From positions 1 through 7,050 of the forward strand of contig JASEJH010000076.1 of NCBI GenBank assembly GCA_030016455.1: 7,050 bases of DNA, given 5' to 3'. A model generated the notes under the pieces. The model was given only the letters and a program-made list of their open reading frames with translations. It searched no databases and was not told the origin of the DNA. Below, in pieces: positions 1 through 5,591 of the stretch. The stretch is from Thermoanaerobacteraceae bacterium. Its GTDB lineage: Bacteria > Bacillota > Desulfotomaculia > Desulfotomaculales > Ammonificaceae. The number at the start of each line of letters is the position of its first letter. The first letter of the stretch is position 1. Position numbers and translations under genes: made by a program.

Positions 1-512
1 TGGAAGTTGAAGATTCCGCTGCCGCGCAGCTCCCAGAGATCACAGATGGCACGCAGGAAGTCGGTGGTGTAAAACTTGCTCGCCGGCTGGTTGACCCGGA
101 TGGTGTGGAAGTGGGCAACACCGGGATATTGTTCAGGCAGGTCGGAATATCTCCCGATAACGCCGCCGCCATAACCGCTGACGCCGACGATACCACCATG
201 TTTCCAGTGCGTTTCCCCGTGTACAAACGAAAGCTCGAGCTGACCGAGCAAGTCCTCAACCGCCTCGCGGGGCATAAACATCCGGTCGTCGGCGAGCCTC
301 CTCCGCCGCCAGGCCTCCACCTTGAGGTCGGCGACAAAGCTCGGCCACGGACCGGACTCCAATTCCTCTAACATGGGGATATCATGCTTTATTTTGAAGC
401 CTTTCATTTCTTCGTCAGACGGGTTCTTTAATTCTTCATCGGTGTAGATGCGGAGTTCCTGATACTTTATCTCTTTTTGGGGAACTTTTGGGCCAGGTGG
501 TTTGAAAGTCAT
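1..512 (-). CDS. dsrA: Dissimilatory sulfite reductase alpha subunit, N-terminal part (cut by left edge)
   Basis: Reading the minus strand from ATG at 512 gives 170 codons open to the window edge. DsrA is the alpha subunit of the cytoplasmic siroheme/Fe-S enzyme DsrAB, which reduces sulfite in sulfate-reducing microbes. Residues 51-60 read LESGPWPSFV, 98-106 HGETHWKHG, 107-121 form the glycine-rich GIVGVSGYGGGVIGR, and 131-147 include GVAHFHTIRVNQPASKF; these are hallmark DsrA segments recalled from Desulfovibrio and Gram-positive proteins. The siroheme/cluster cysteine region and the C-terminal half lie outside the window. The ATG is preceded by AAGGAGGT at 525-532, but the 12-nt spacing is long. 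No better start exists: Met36 and Met47 lack a Shine-Dalgarno sequence. About 35-40 residues precede the point where Desulfovibrio DsrA begins to align. dsrB would be expected just beyond the left edge. Confidence 0.95.
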   Translation of the reverse strand, partial: MTFKPPGPKVPQKEIKYQELRIYTDEELKNPSDEEMKGFKIKHDIPMLEELESGPWPSFVADLKVEAWRRRRLADDRMFMPREAVEDLLGQLELSFVHGETHWKHGGIVGVSGYGGGVIGRYSDLPEQYPGVAHFHTIRVNQPASKFYTTDFLRAICDLWELRGSGIFNF

Positions 513-753
513 ACCGATGTTAATACCTCCTTAACTCAGAAGTTGTAGATGCGTTCGCTCTTCAATCTCAGTAGAAACAAGCGAAAAAACCCCCTCCGGC
601 TTGCACCCCCCTCCAAGATTGTCCTCCAGGCTCTTTACCGCAAATCCAAGGAGAAACGTTGCTTCTTCGTTCAGGTCAGGTGTAACACGTGGGTTCTGGC
701 ATAGTTTCCAGACGTGGACGCTGCGTGACTTGTTACAAATCTTTCAAAAAGTT
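513..753 (-). promoter_or_regulatory. Long 5' leader of dsrA with nested inverted repeats and a possible upstream ORF
   Basis: If transcription begins near 753, the dsrA leader is about 240 nt. It holds a 7-bp perfect inverted repeat (TGTAACA 681-687 with TGTTACA 731-737) enclosing a 5-bp one (TCTGG 695-699 with CCAGA 708-712). Further downstream a TTG at 614-616 sits 6 nt after GGAGG (623-627) and opens a 26-codon frame ending with TGA at 536-538, just before the dsrA Shine-Dalgarno sequence at 525-532. Four GGAGG-type runs occur across the leader. The frame has no recognisable product and may be chance. No known riboswitch class was recognised. Confidence 0.35.
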
Positions 754-759
754 AAGAAA

Positions 760-789
760 ATAATAATATACTCCGGGGAACCTTGTCAA
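760..789 (-). promoter_or_regulatory. Sigma-A-type promoter for dsrA
   Basis: On the minus strand a perfect -35 TTGACA (784-789) is followed after 18 nt by TATTAT (760-765), inside an AT-rich run, pointing at dsrA. Transcription would begin near 753. An 18-nt spacer and 5/6 match at -10 are within the normal range for the housekeeping sigma factor. No competing promoter of similar quality was seen between 513 and 1198. Transcription start is inferred, not observed. Confidence 0.6.
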
Positions 790-1198
790 CCATCTAACAA
801 CAAAATAATATTGCCAAACTGTGGTGTGGATGACCGTATTTCAGGACTACTCTTTGTCATAACCTTATCCCTCCCCCGCCGTGTCCAGTAGTTGCCGACA
901 ACATTCCAACCCGGGGAGGGGAAATTCGATGCGGCATCTCGACCCAGTACATTCCCTTTATTGCCCGGAAAACAGGCCTCAAAACAACCTACAGCCAATT
1001 TGTTTCTTTTTGAACGAGGCGGTGGCACCCGGCTGCACGTTAGAAGGTTTTTAATACCTCGACCGGCCGCGAAGCGACACAAAACCCTCGCGTCCCGGGC
1101 CGTGCCGCCCCGGCATGAAACAAACCCTTGTTTCTATAAGTGCTCTATCGAACGGGACGTGCCGGGTCAGTTCTCTGTCAGTTCTCTCAAAACCGTAC
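790..1198. other. Noncoding stretch between the DsrD-like gene and the dsrA promoter
   Basis: Together with the dsrA leader this makes a 686-nt stretch without a convincing gene. The open frames on both strands here have no start-site support or family-like composition over their length. Small structures seen: an 11-bp perfect tandem repeat of GTCAGTTCTCT (1166-1176, 1177-1187) just after the DsrD-like stop; an AT-rich 7-bp inverted repeat GAAACAA/TTGTTTC (1117-1134); and a GC-rich CCGGG/CCCGG pair (about 1094-1112) that on the minus strand precedes a GTTTTGTG run, perhaps a weak terminator. A 24-codon frame (786-860, minus) has a well-spaced GGGAGGG (869-875). Confidence 0.5.
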
Positions 1199-1408
1199 TC
1201 AGGTTTTTAACTTGTACCCGTACACTCCGGCAGCTCTTCCGGCGCCCACAATCTTCCCTTCGGCTTCCAGTTCTTTAAGTAGCTGGGCCGCTTCCTGTCT
1301 CTTCAACCCCGTTCCTTTCTGAATCTCGGCTGCGGTGGCCACCCCCTTTTCGCTGCCCTTCCAATTTGCCAGAAACTCAAGGATTTTCTGCTTCGCCTCT
1401 GCGCTCAT
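1199..1408 (-). CDS. DsrD-like small winged-helix protein
   Basis: This is a 69-residue acidic/basic helical protein. It begins MSAEAKQKILEFL and ends with GVYGYKLKT. The EAKQK start, the FL after it and the YGxK near the end match the layout I recall for Desulfovibrio DsrD (78 residues, winged helix), with a helix-turn-helix-like middle (KRQEAAQLLKELEAEGKIV, about 36-54) and a short wing. DsrD is encoded with dsrAB in sulfate reducers and has been reported to stimulate DsrAB sulfite reduction rather than to act as a classical repressor. Here the gene lies upstream of dsrA, same strand, with 686 nt between, instead of after dsrB. The start ATG follows GGGAGGG with about 12 nt spacing. Because the family is small and divergent, a generic winged-helix regulator is the alternative. 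It seems to be transcribed separately from dsrA, which has its own promoter. Confidence 0.65.
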   Translation of the reverse strand: MSAEAKQKILEFLANWKGSEKGVATAAEIQKGTGLKRQEAAQLLKELEAEGKIVGAGRAAGVYGYKLKT

Positions 1409-1447
1409 TTTTTTCCGGAACCCTCCCCTGTATAATAATAGTCTAAT

Positions 1448-1464
1448 ACCTGTAGTTTACAGGT
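1448..1464. promoter_or_regulatory. 17-bp palindrome, candidate operator upstream of the DsrD-like gene
   Basis: ACCTGTA-GTT-TACAGGT is a perfect 7-bp inverted repeat with a 3-nt centre, 40 bp upstream of the DsrD-like start and 32 bp past the preceding stop. On the minus strand a TTGACT (1478-1483) lies upstream, with TAAACT (1454-1459) inside the palindrome at 18-nt spacing, or TATTAT-like AT-rich sequence further on as an alternative -10. Overlap with a promoter suggests a repressor site. The core fits the loose GntR-family pattern yGT-N-ACr, so the nearby FCD regulator is a possible binder, as is the winged-helix protein itself. There is no T-tract, so it is unlikely to be a terminator. 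Confidence 0.4.
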
Positions 1465-1495
1465 TTGCCACGTCAGAAGTCAATAGTTAAAATTT

Positions 1496-2251
1496 TCACT
1501 TTCTTTTGATTATAGCTAGTTTTACTGCTTCCAGGTCGGCGGGTTTATCTACGTCAACACCAATCTCCGGAAAGGGAGCAACAACCGCCCGCCCGCGAAA
1601 ACCTAACAGTTCAGAAACTCTCCGCTCTGCTTCCCGAAGGGTTAAGCGACCCAGAAGAAAGCGGCCCAGAAATCCCGGGCCGACTACGAGGGCCAGGCGC
1701 AGGGGTTTCTTGCGCAGGCGGACGAACTCCCGGGCCCGGCCGAGGCAGCGCTTGATGGCCGCGGGACTGACCAGCCCGAGGTTGCCGCCGGTAAAGACCC
1801 CGTCGCGCAAACGCACGTAAGTGCGCCTCACCCCGGGCAGGGTTTTTTCCACGACCTCGCGCGGAATAACGGGGTAATAGACCTCTGCGCCTCCACCTGC
1901 ACACAAATCGAGGAAGCCCGCCGCCGACGCCGGGGTCAAAAGAGGGATGTCCGCCGTGGCGATCAAAACCCACGGCGCATCAGGAAACGCATCGAGACCG
2001 GCAGTCAGGTTTTCGAGCATGCTTCCGCGGGGCGCCAAAAAAAGGACCCGTTCTGAAGCGCACGCCTCCCTCAGCTCCGGCGGCCCAACCACGGCAACCT
2101 TGCCCACCGCCGGCGCAGCCAGCAGCGCGTCGATGACATAAGCGGCCATCGGCCGCCCGTGAATGTTGATCAGCGCCTCCCAGGGCACCGGCGACACTTC
2201 CCGCAGCCGACCGGCGTTCGGCGCACCCGCTAAAACGACCGCCGGAATCAT
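1496..2251 (-). CDS. MobA-like NTP transferase domain protein (nucleotidyltransferase family)
   Basis: This 251-residue protein has the fold of sugar/cofactor nucleotidyltransferases. Evidence: an N-terminal AVVLAGAP nucleotide-binding strand-loop (4-11), INIHGRPMAAYVIDAL (29-44) matching the usual KPM-type segment, ATADIPLLT (98-106) with the metal-binding Asp101, FTGGNLGLVSP (153-163), and GVDVDKPADL (231-240), the usual C-terminal end of the domain. The loop after LAGA lacks the canonical GGxSxRxG signature of MobA, so molybdopterin guanylyltransferase is not assured. The substrate is unknown. The ATG overlaps the gntR stop (ATGA, 2248-2251), so translation is probably coupled and the gene is the last of the ispE operon. 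No obvious terminator follows. Peptococcaceae relatives are recalled to carry a similar gene in this position. Confidence 0.8.
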   Translation of the reverse strand: MIPAVVLAGAPNAGRLREVSPVPWEALINIHGRPMAAYVIDALLAAPAVGKVAVVGPPELREACASERVLFLAPRGSMLENLTAGLDAFPDAPWVLIATADIPLLTPASAAGFLDLCAGGGAEVYYPVIPREVVEKTLPGVRRTYVRLRDGVFTGGNLGLVSPAAIKRCLGRAREFVRLRKKPLRLALVVGPGFLGRFLLGRLTLREAERRVSELLGFRGRAVVAPFPEIGVDVDKPADLEAVKLAIIKRK

Positions 2252-2952
2252 TCTTCCTGCTCCTTGAGCCCGCTTAGCAGGCTGCTTTCAGCGTTCTCGA
2301 TATGCTCCCGGGCCAACTGGGCCGCTAATTCGCTATTGCGCTCAGAAATCGCCTCTACGATCTTCTTGTGCTCTTCGACCGCCTCCCTCATTCGGCCCGG
2401 CCGGGAAAGGGTGGTCATCCGGAACCGCTGCAACTGGTCCTGCAGGTTCGAGATGATCTGGATCAGCCAGGTGTTCCGGCTTGCACGGTAAATGATATCG
2501 TGAAAACGCGTGTCGTACGCCACGATGGTGTCGAGATCCTGGGTATCGCTGACCTCGAGGATCTCCACGAGCGACCGCTCCAACTCTTCCATTTCCTCCT
2601 CGGTGATTCGCTCGGCCGCAAGGCCTGCAGCCAAAGCCTCCAGCGCCGCCCGCACCTCGAAAACGTCCGCCATATCCTTCACACTGATGCCCGCAACGTA
2701 GGCGCCCCGCCGGGGAAGCATCACCACCAGCCCTTCGAGTTCGAGCTTGCGAATGGCTTCTCGTACCGGGGTGCGGCTGACACCGAGTTCCTCTGCCAAT
2801 TGCACCTCCATCAGCCGCTCCCCCGGCTTCAGGACGCCGTTAATGATCGCCTCGCGCAGCGACTCGAAAACCACCTCGCGCAGCGGTTTATAATTATCCA
2901 ATTTCACCGGCAAAAGACGCCTTTCCAAAGGATTATCACCCCAGACCGTCAT
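2248..2952 (-). CDS. GntR-family transcriptional regulator, FCD (FadR-type) subfamily
   Basis: This is a 234-residue DNA-binding regulator. The N-terminal winged helix-turn-helix spans about 21-88 and includes LREAIINGVLKPGERL, LAEELGVSRTPVREAIRKLE (the GntR recognition helix) and GLVVMLPRRGAYV. An all-helical FCD ligand domain spans about 93-225. It has the usual metal-site residues Asp147, His151, His195 and His217, so a metal-assisted carboxylate ligand is plausible, as known for the family. The effector is unknown. It overlaps the 3' end of ispE by 17 nt and the transferase by 4 nt. The ATG at 2952 has a weak ribosome site. GTG at 2905-2907 (Val16) would start the protein at VKLDNYKPLREVV, close to where relatives usually begin, and is a credible alternative. 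Confidence 0.93.
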   Translation of the reverse strand: MTVWGDNPLERRLLPVKLDNYKPLREVVFESLREAIINGVLKPGERLMEVQLAEELGVSRTPVREAIRKLELEGLVVMLPRRGAYVAGISVKDMADVFEVRAALEALAAGLAAERITEEEMEELERSLVEILEVSDTQDLDTIVAYDTRFHDIIYRASRNTWLIQIISNLQDQLQRFRMTTLSRPGRMREAVEEHKKIVEAISERNSELAAQLAREHIENAESSLLSGLKEQEE

Positions 2953-3829
2953 CCTTTTCCCCGCCCAGGAATACCCCCGCGGCGGCCGTATTGGTCACGA
3001 TTACATGCAGCGGGCGGCGCTTGAAGAACTCACCGGCACGCGCTGCCTCGGCAACCGTAGCGAAAATCCCGAAGACCGTCGGACCGCTACCGGACATCAG
3101 TGCACAAAGAGCCCCGGCCTCCTGGAGCTCCTGCTTAAGTACCGCCAGCTCCGGGTGCTCCCTAAAGGCAACCGCTTCCAGGGCGTTGCTGCACCACTGC
3201 AGCGCTTCCCGCCAGTCGCCCCCGGCAAGGGCCTCCGCCATTCGCCAGGCAACCGGCCGGTGGTTTGGCCGGGCGCTGTCGAAAGCCCGGTAAACCGCAG
3301 CTGTGGAAAGCCCGTACGGAGGCTTCAAAAGCAGCACCCCCAGCTCCGGCAGCGGCGGGAGCCGCGTCAGTTTTTCCCCCCGGCCGGTGGCCAGAGCCGT
3401 TCCCCCCGCAAGACAAAAAGGAACGTCGGCGCCGAGCACCGCCCCAATCTTCGCAAGGAATCCGGGCTCGCACTCCAACCTCCACAAGCTGTTCAGACCG
3501 ACCAGGACCGCCGCCGCATCGGCGGAACCGCCGCCAAGACCGGCTGCCACGGGAACGTTTTTGTGAAGCGTGACGGCCGCCCCCCGCCGGCAGCCAGTAG
3601 CCGCCGCCAAATGCCGCGCCGCGCGGAGTACCAGGTTTTCCTCGCCCGCAGTCACGGCTTCGCCGGTAACCTGCAGACTGATGCCTTCCGGAACGGCTTC
3701 AAGGGCCAAAACGTCGTGCAGCGCCAGGCTCTGCATCACGGAGGCGACCTCATGATATCCGTCCGGGCGCAGGTCGAACACATCCAGGCAAAGGTTCACC
3801 TTGGCCCGCGCGAAAACGAAAAGCTTCAC
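2936..3829 (-). CDS. ispE: 4-diphosphocytidyl-2-C-methyl-D-erythritol kinase
   Basis: IspE phosphorylates CDP-methylerythritol at the 2-hydroxyl with ATP, the fourth step of the MEP pathway to isoprenoid precursors; the enzyme is cytosolic. The 297-residue protein has normal length. Visible GHMP-kinase features are ARAKVNLCLDV (8-17) with catalytic Lys10, RPDGYHEV (21-28), the ATP loop PVAAGLGGGSADAAA (93-107), catalytic Asp135 in GADVPFCLAGGTALATGRGE, and MSGSGPTVFG (245-254). The start is GTG at 3829; the frame is closed by a stop 36 nt upstream and no ATG is available. The ribosome site is a G-rich run only. It heads an operon with the GntR regulator and the nucleotidyltransferase. The promoter is not clear: TTGCTC with TAAAGT at 17-nt spacing is a weak candidate within the upstream intergenic region. 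Confidence 0.97.
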   Translation of the reverse strand: MKLFVFARAKVNLCLDVFDLRPDGYHEVASVMQSLALHDVLALEAVPEGISLQVTGEAVTAGEENLVLRAARHLAAATGCRRGAAVTLHKNVPVAAGLGGGSADAAAVLVGLNSLWRLECEPGFLAKIGAVLGADVPFCLAGGTALATGRGEKLTRLPPLPELGVLLLKPPYGLSTAAVYRAFDSARPNHRPVAWRMAEALAGGDWREALQWCSNALEAVAFREHPELAVLKQELQEAGALCALMSGSGPTVFGIFATVAEAARAGEFFKRRPLHVIVTNTAAAGVFLGGEKDDGLG

Positions 3830-3897
3830 TCCCGACCCCGCCGCATATGAACAGGCGCTCTTTCATAACTTTACACAAAAACCCGCTCGGGAGCAAG

Positions 3898-4040
3898 ACG
3901 CGGTGTCAGAGGTTCCAGTCCAGCCACTCGAAACACCGGGAGCAAACGGGGCACCGCGTGAAAGAACAGTCTTGAGTTCGAAAGGTGGTCTTTCTTACCG
4001 GGTGGCGTGCCGGGCTGAAAGGCCCTCCGCCGGGCCACCC
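3898..4040. other. Three consecutive stem-loops in the ispE/ZIP divergent region
   Basis: Stem 1 pairs ACGCGGTG (3898-3905) with CACCGCGT (3952-3959). Stem 2 starts at the next base, GAAAGA (3960-3965) with TCTTTC (3989-3994), plus two more pairs after a mismatch. Stem 3 pairs GGGTGGC and CCGG (4000-4006, 4010-4013) with CCGG and GCCACCC (4030-4033, 4034-4040), 11 bp with a 3-nt bulge. A direct repeat CGGGAGCAA occurs at 3888-3896 and 3937-3945. No T-tract follows on either strand, so these are not intrinsic terminators. They could form a leader RNA for the ZIP gene (plus) or for ispE (minus). I recognise no known riboswitch, tRNA or small RNA family. Confidence 0.4.
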
Positions 4041-4105
4041 GTCAATTGAGGTGAAGTATACTGCTCACTGTCGAGTACATTCCCGCCGGTTCACCGACCG
4101 GTTTT

Positions 4106-4798
4106 TTGATCGGGCTCGCCTTTCTTTCCGGTGCAGGTACGTTGCTCGGCGCCGCGCTTGCCCTCTGTTTCCCCATCCGGCGTGTGATGGCCACTCTGAT
4201 CGGCTTTGCCGCTGGCGTCATGAGCGGCGTAATCCTGCTGGAACTGGTGCCTACCGCCCTAAAACTCGGCGGGTTGACCGTAATGCTGTCAGGCATTCTT
4301 GCCGGAAGCACGCTCCTTTTCCTGACCGATCATCTGCTGAGACACCCGGCCGACGCAACCGCTTCCTACCAGCGCCTCGGGTGGCTTCTTTTCACAGGCA
4401 TCGCCCTGCACGATCTCCCTGAGGGCATGGCGATCGGTACCGGGGGGGCGTTGACAACGGAACTCGGCATCTTCCTCGCCGCAGCGCTCGGTATGCACAA
4501 CCTTCCTGAAGGCCTGGTCAACGCCCTGCCGCTGCGTCTCGGGGGATTGACGCCGGGGAAGGTTCTCGGGCTCAACGCCCTCCTCTCCCTGGTCACACCG
4601 GCGGGTACTTTCATCGGCCTCGGCATGGCCCACTGGAAGCCCCGGCTGATTCCATTCCTGCTGGCCGTGGCTGCAGGGGCAATGACTTACATCGTCCTGA
4701 AAGAACTTGCGCCCCGGACACTCAAGGAAAAGGGAGCAATCGGCTTCGTCCTGGGCGTTTTGACCATTCTCCTGCTCCTCCGGCTGGTGGAAGCCTGA
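4106..4798 (+). CDS. ZIP-family divalent metal transporter (ZupT/GufA-like)
   Basis: This is a 230-residue, strongly hydrophobic inner-membrane protein, probably with seven to eight helices, that would import zinc, iron or a related divalent cation. The two family signatures are present: LHDLPEG (101-107) in the fourth helix and MHNLPEG (130-136) in the fifth, which line the binuclear metal site. Length is slightly below the usual 240-270. The start used is TTG at 4106, which has no ribosome site. A good GAGGTG at 4048-4053 lies 7 nt before an in-frame CTG (4061-4063), and the frame is open from 4055, so the true protein may begin about 15 residues earlier at a non-standard codon. It ends exactly where the convergent gene ends. 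The structured region just upstream could act as its leader. Metal specificity cannot be read from sequence. Confidence 0.9.
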   Translation: MIGLAFLSGAGTLLGAALALCFPIRRVMATLIGFAAGVMSGVILLELVPTALKLGGLTVMLSGILAGSTLLFLTDHLLRHPADATASYQRLGWLLFTGIALHDLPEGMAIGTGGALTTELGIFLAAALGMHNLPEGLVNALPLRLGGLTPGKVLGLNALLSLVTPAGTFIGLGMAHWKPRLIPFLLAVAAGAMTYIVLKELAPRTLKEKGAIGFVLGVLTILLLLRLVEA

Positions 4799-5242
4799 CT
4801 ATTTTCGCAGTAAAAACCATGCCCCCGCGGCGAGCAATATGGTCCCTACCACGCGCCAGTAGTTGAAAGGCAAGCGGGTCATCCCTAAAAGGCCGAAGTG
4901 ATCGATTACCGTCGCCGTCAGCACCTGCCCCATAATGATGGCCGTGGTCGCCGGAGCCACCCCCACTTTGGGAATGCTCCGGGCCACGCCGTAAATGATC
5001 AGCACCCCGAGTATCCCGCCGGTCCAGGTGTACCACGGCGCCTGCCCCAGGCGGGACAACCCGCTGCACCTCAAAACCAGCAGGAGCACTCCGGCAAAAA
5101 CAGTTCCTACCGCATGAACAATAAAGGTGGCCTCCCACAAACCGCTGACTTTCCCGAGCAGCGCGTTCACCGAACCCTGCACCGCCATGATCGCCCCGGA
5201 ACCCGCAGCCAGTAGTAAAGAGAAGAAGCGCAAACCCGGCAT
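4799..5242 (-). CDS. YdcZ/DUF606-family DMT-type membrane protein
   Basis: This 147-residue protein consists of about five hydrophobic segments, the usual size for the DUF606 (YdcZ) family of the drug/metabolite transporter superfamily. Family features are QGSVNALLG after the first helix (22-30), WTGGILGVLIIYG (73-85) and VGVAPATTAIIMGQVLTATV followed by DHFGLLG (93-120). Such proteins are half the size of typical DMT carriers and probably dimerise; substrates are unknown. The ATG at 5242 has AGGTGG at 5247-5252, closely spaced (4 nt). Its TAG (4799-4801) directly abuts the TGA of the ZIP gene. No clear promoter was identified upstream. Confidence 0.88.
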   Translation of the reverse strand: MPGLRFFSLLLAAGSGAIMAVQGSVNALLGKVSGLWEATFIVHAVGTVFAGVLLLVLRCSGLSRLGQAPWYTWTGGILGVLIIYGVARSIPKVGVAPATTAIIMGQVLTATVIDHFGLLGMTRLPFNYWRVVGTILLAAGAWFLLRK

Positions 5243-5591
5243 GGCACCACCTGCGTTTATCTCAAGCCAATAATGCCTTCCCTATTCTGTACCGTCCGGA
5301 GGAGCGGTTATGCACCGCCCGCCCCGCGGCGAGAACCTACTGGAAAAGGAACGAATTAGAGCCAAAGAAAGACTAAGTTCCTTCTTGTTTTTCTGCCGCA
5401 GGCGTGTTAAATTTGACGTTAAAGACAGGGTAGGGTTGTTTTCGGCGAAAGAAGGTGGGATGGTTCGGGGCAGGGAGCGCCTTCCGGGTTAAACGGTTAA
5501 TGTTTCCTAAACGAGAACTAAGCGGGGAACCGAGATAGCATTCATTATTTTGATTTGACATGGTATTTAAACGGAGGAGGGTTAGCGAAAA
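5243..5591. other. Intergenic region upstream of the YdcZ-type gene and the ABC binding-protein gene
   Basis: This 349-nt stretch separates divergent genes. No promoter is convincing: TTGACG (5413-5418) has only a poor -10, and TTGACA (5555-5560) is too near the binding-protein gene. A 60-codon plus-strand frame at 5310-5492 starts with ATG 7 nt after GGAGG (within GGAGGAG), but its product (starting MHRPPRGENLLEK, very basic) resembles nothing I know. It is a low-confidence small ORF. A repeat with a T-rich tail lies inside it. Confidence 0.4.
5346..5392 (+). terminator. Terminator-like inverted repeat with T-tract
   Basis: AAGGAAC (5346-5352) pairs perfectly with GTTCCTT (5377-5383), followed by TTGTTTTT (5385-5392). 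The arms are 7 bp but the loop is 24 nt and not GC-rich, so termination would be weak. It could instead be part of a leader or a chance match. Confidence 0.25.

Noticed and set aside
105..371. Plus-strand 88-codon frame
   Set aside because: It is antisense to dsrA, whose protein is clearly recognisable.
880..1060. Cobalamin or molybdenum-cofactor riboswitch on the minus strand
   Set aside because: Short matches to conserved boxes did not line up in order or spacing.
786..1082. Minus-strand 98-codon frame in the gap
   Set aside because: Composition is unlike a real protein and the first start lacks support; only its last 24 codons have a good ribosome site.
892..1278. Plus-strand 128-codon frame from GTG
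   Set aside because: It runs into the DsrD-like gene in antisense and has no family-like motif or start site.
3898..3960. tRNA-like fragment (pieces similar to D and T arms)
   Set aside because: No cloverleaf with acceptor, anticodon and T stems could be drawn on either strand.
4000..4040. Intrinsic terminator
   Set aside because: The hairpin is strong but no T-tract follows it on either strand.
5373..5561. Minus-strand 62-codon frame
   Set aside because: There is no ribosome site before the ATG and no recognisable protein features.
5555..5583. TTGACA as the -35 box of the ABC operon
   Set aside because: No -10 box lies at 16-18 nt, and a start there would remove the ribosome site.
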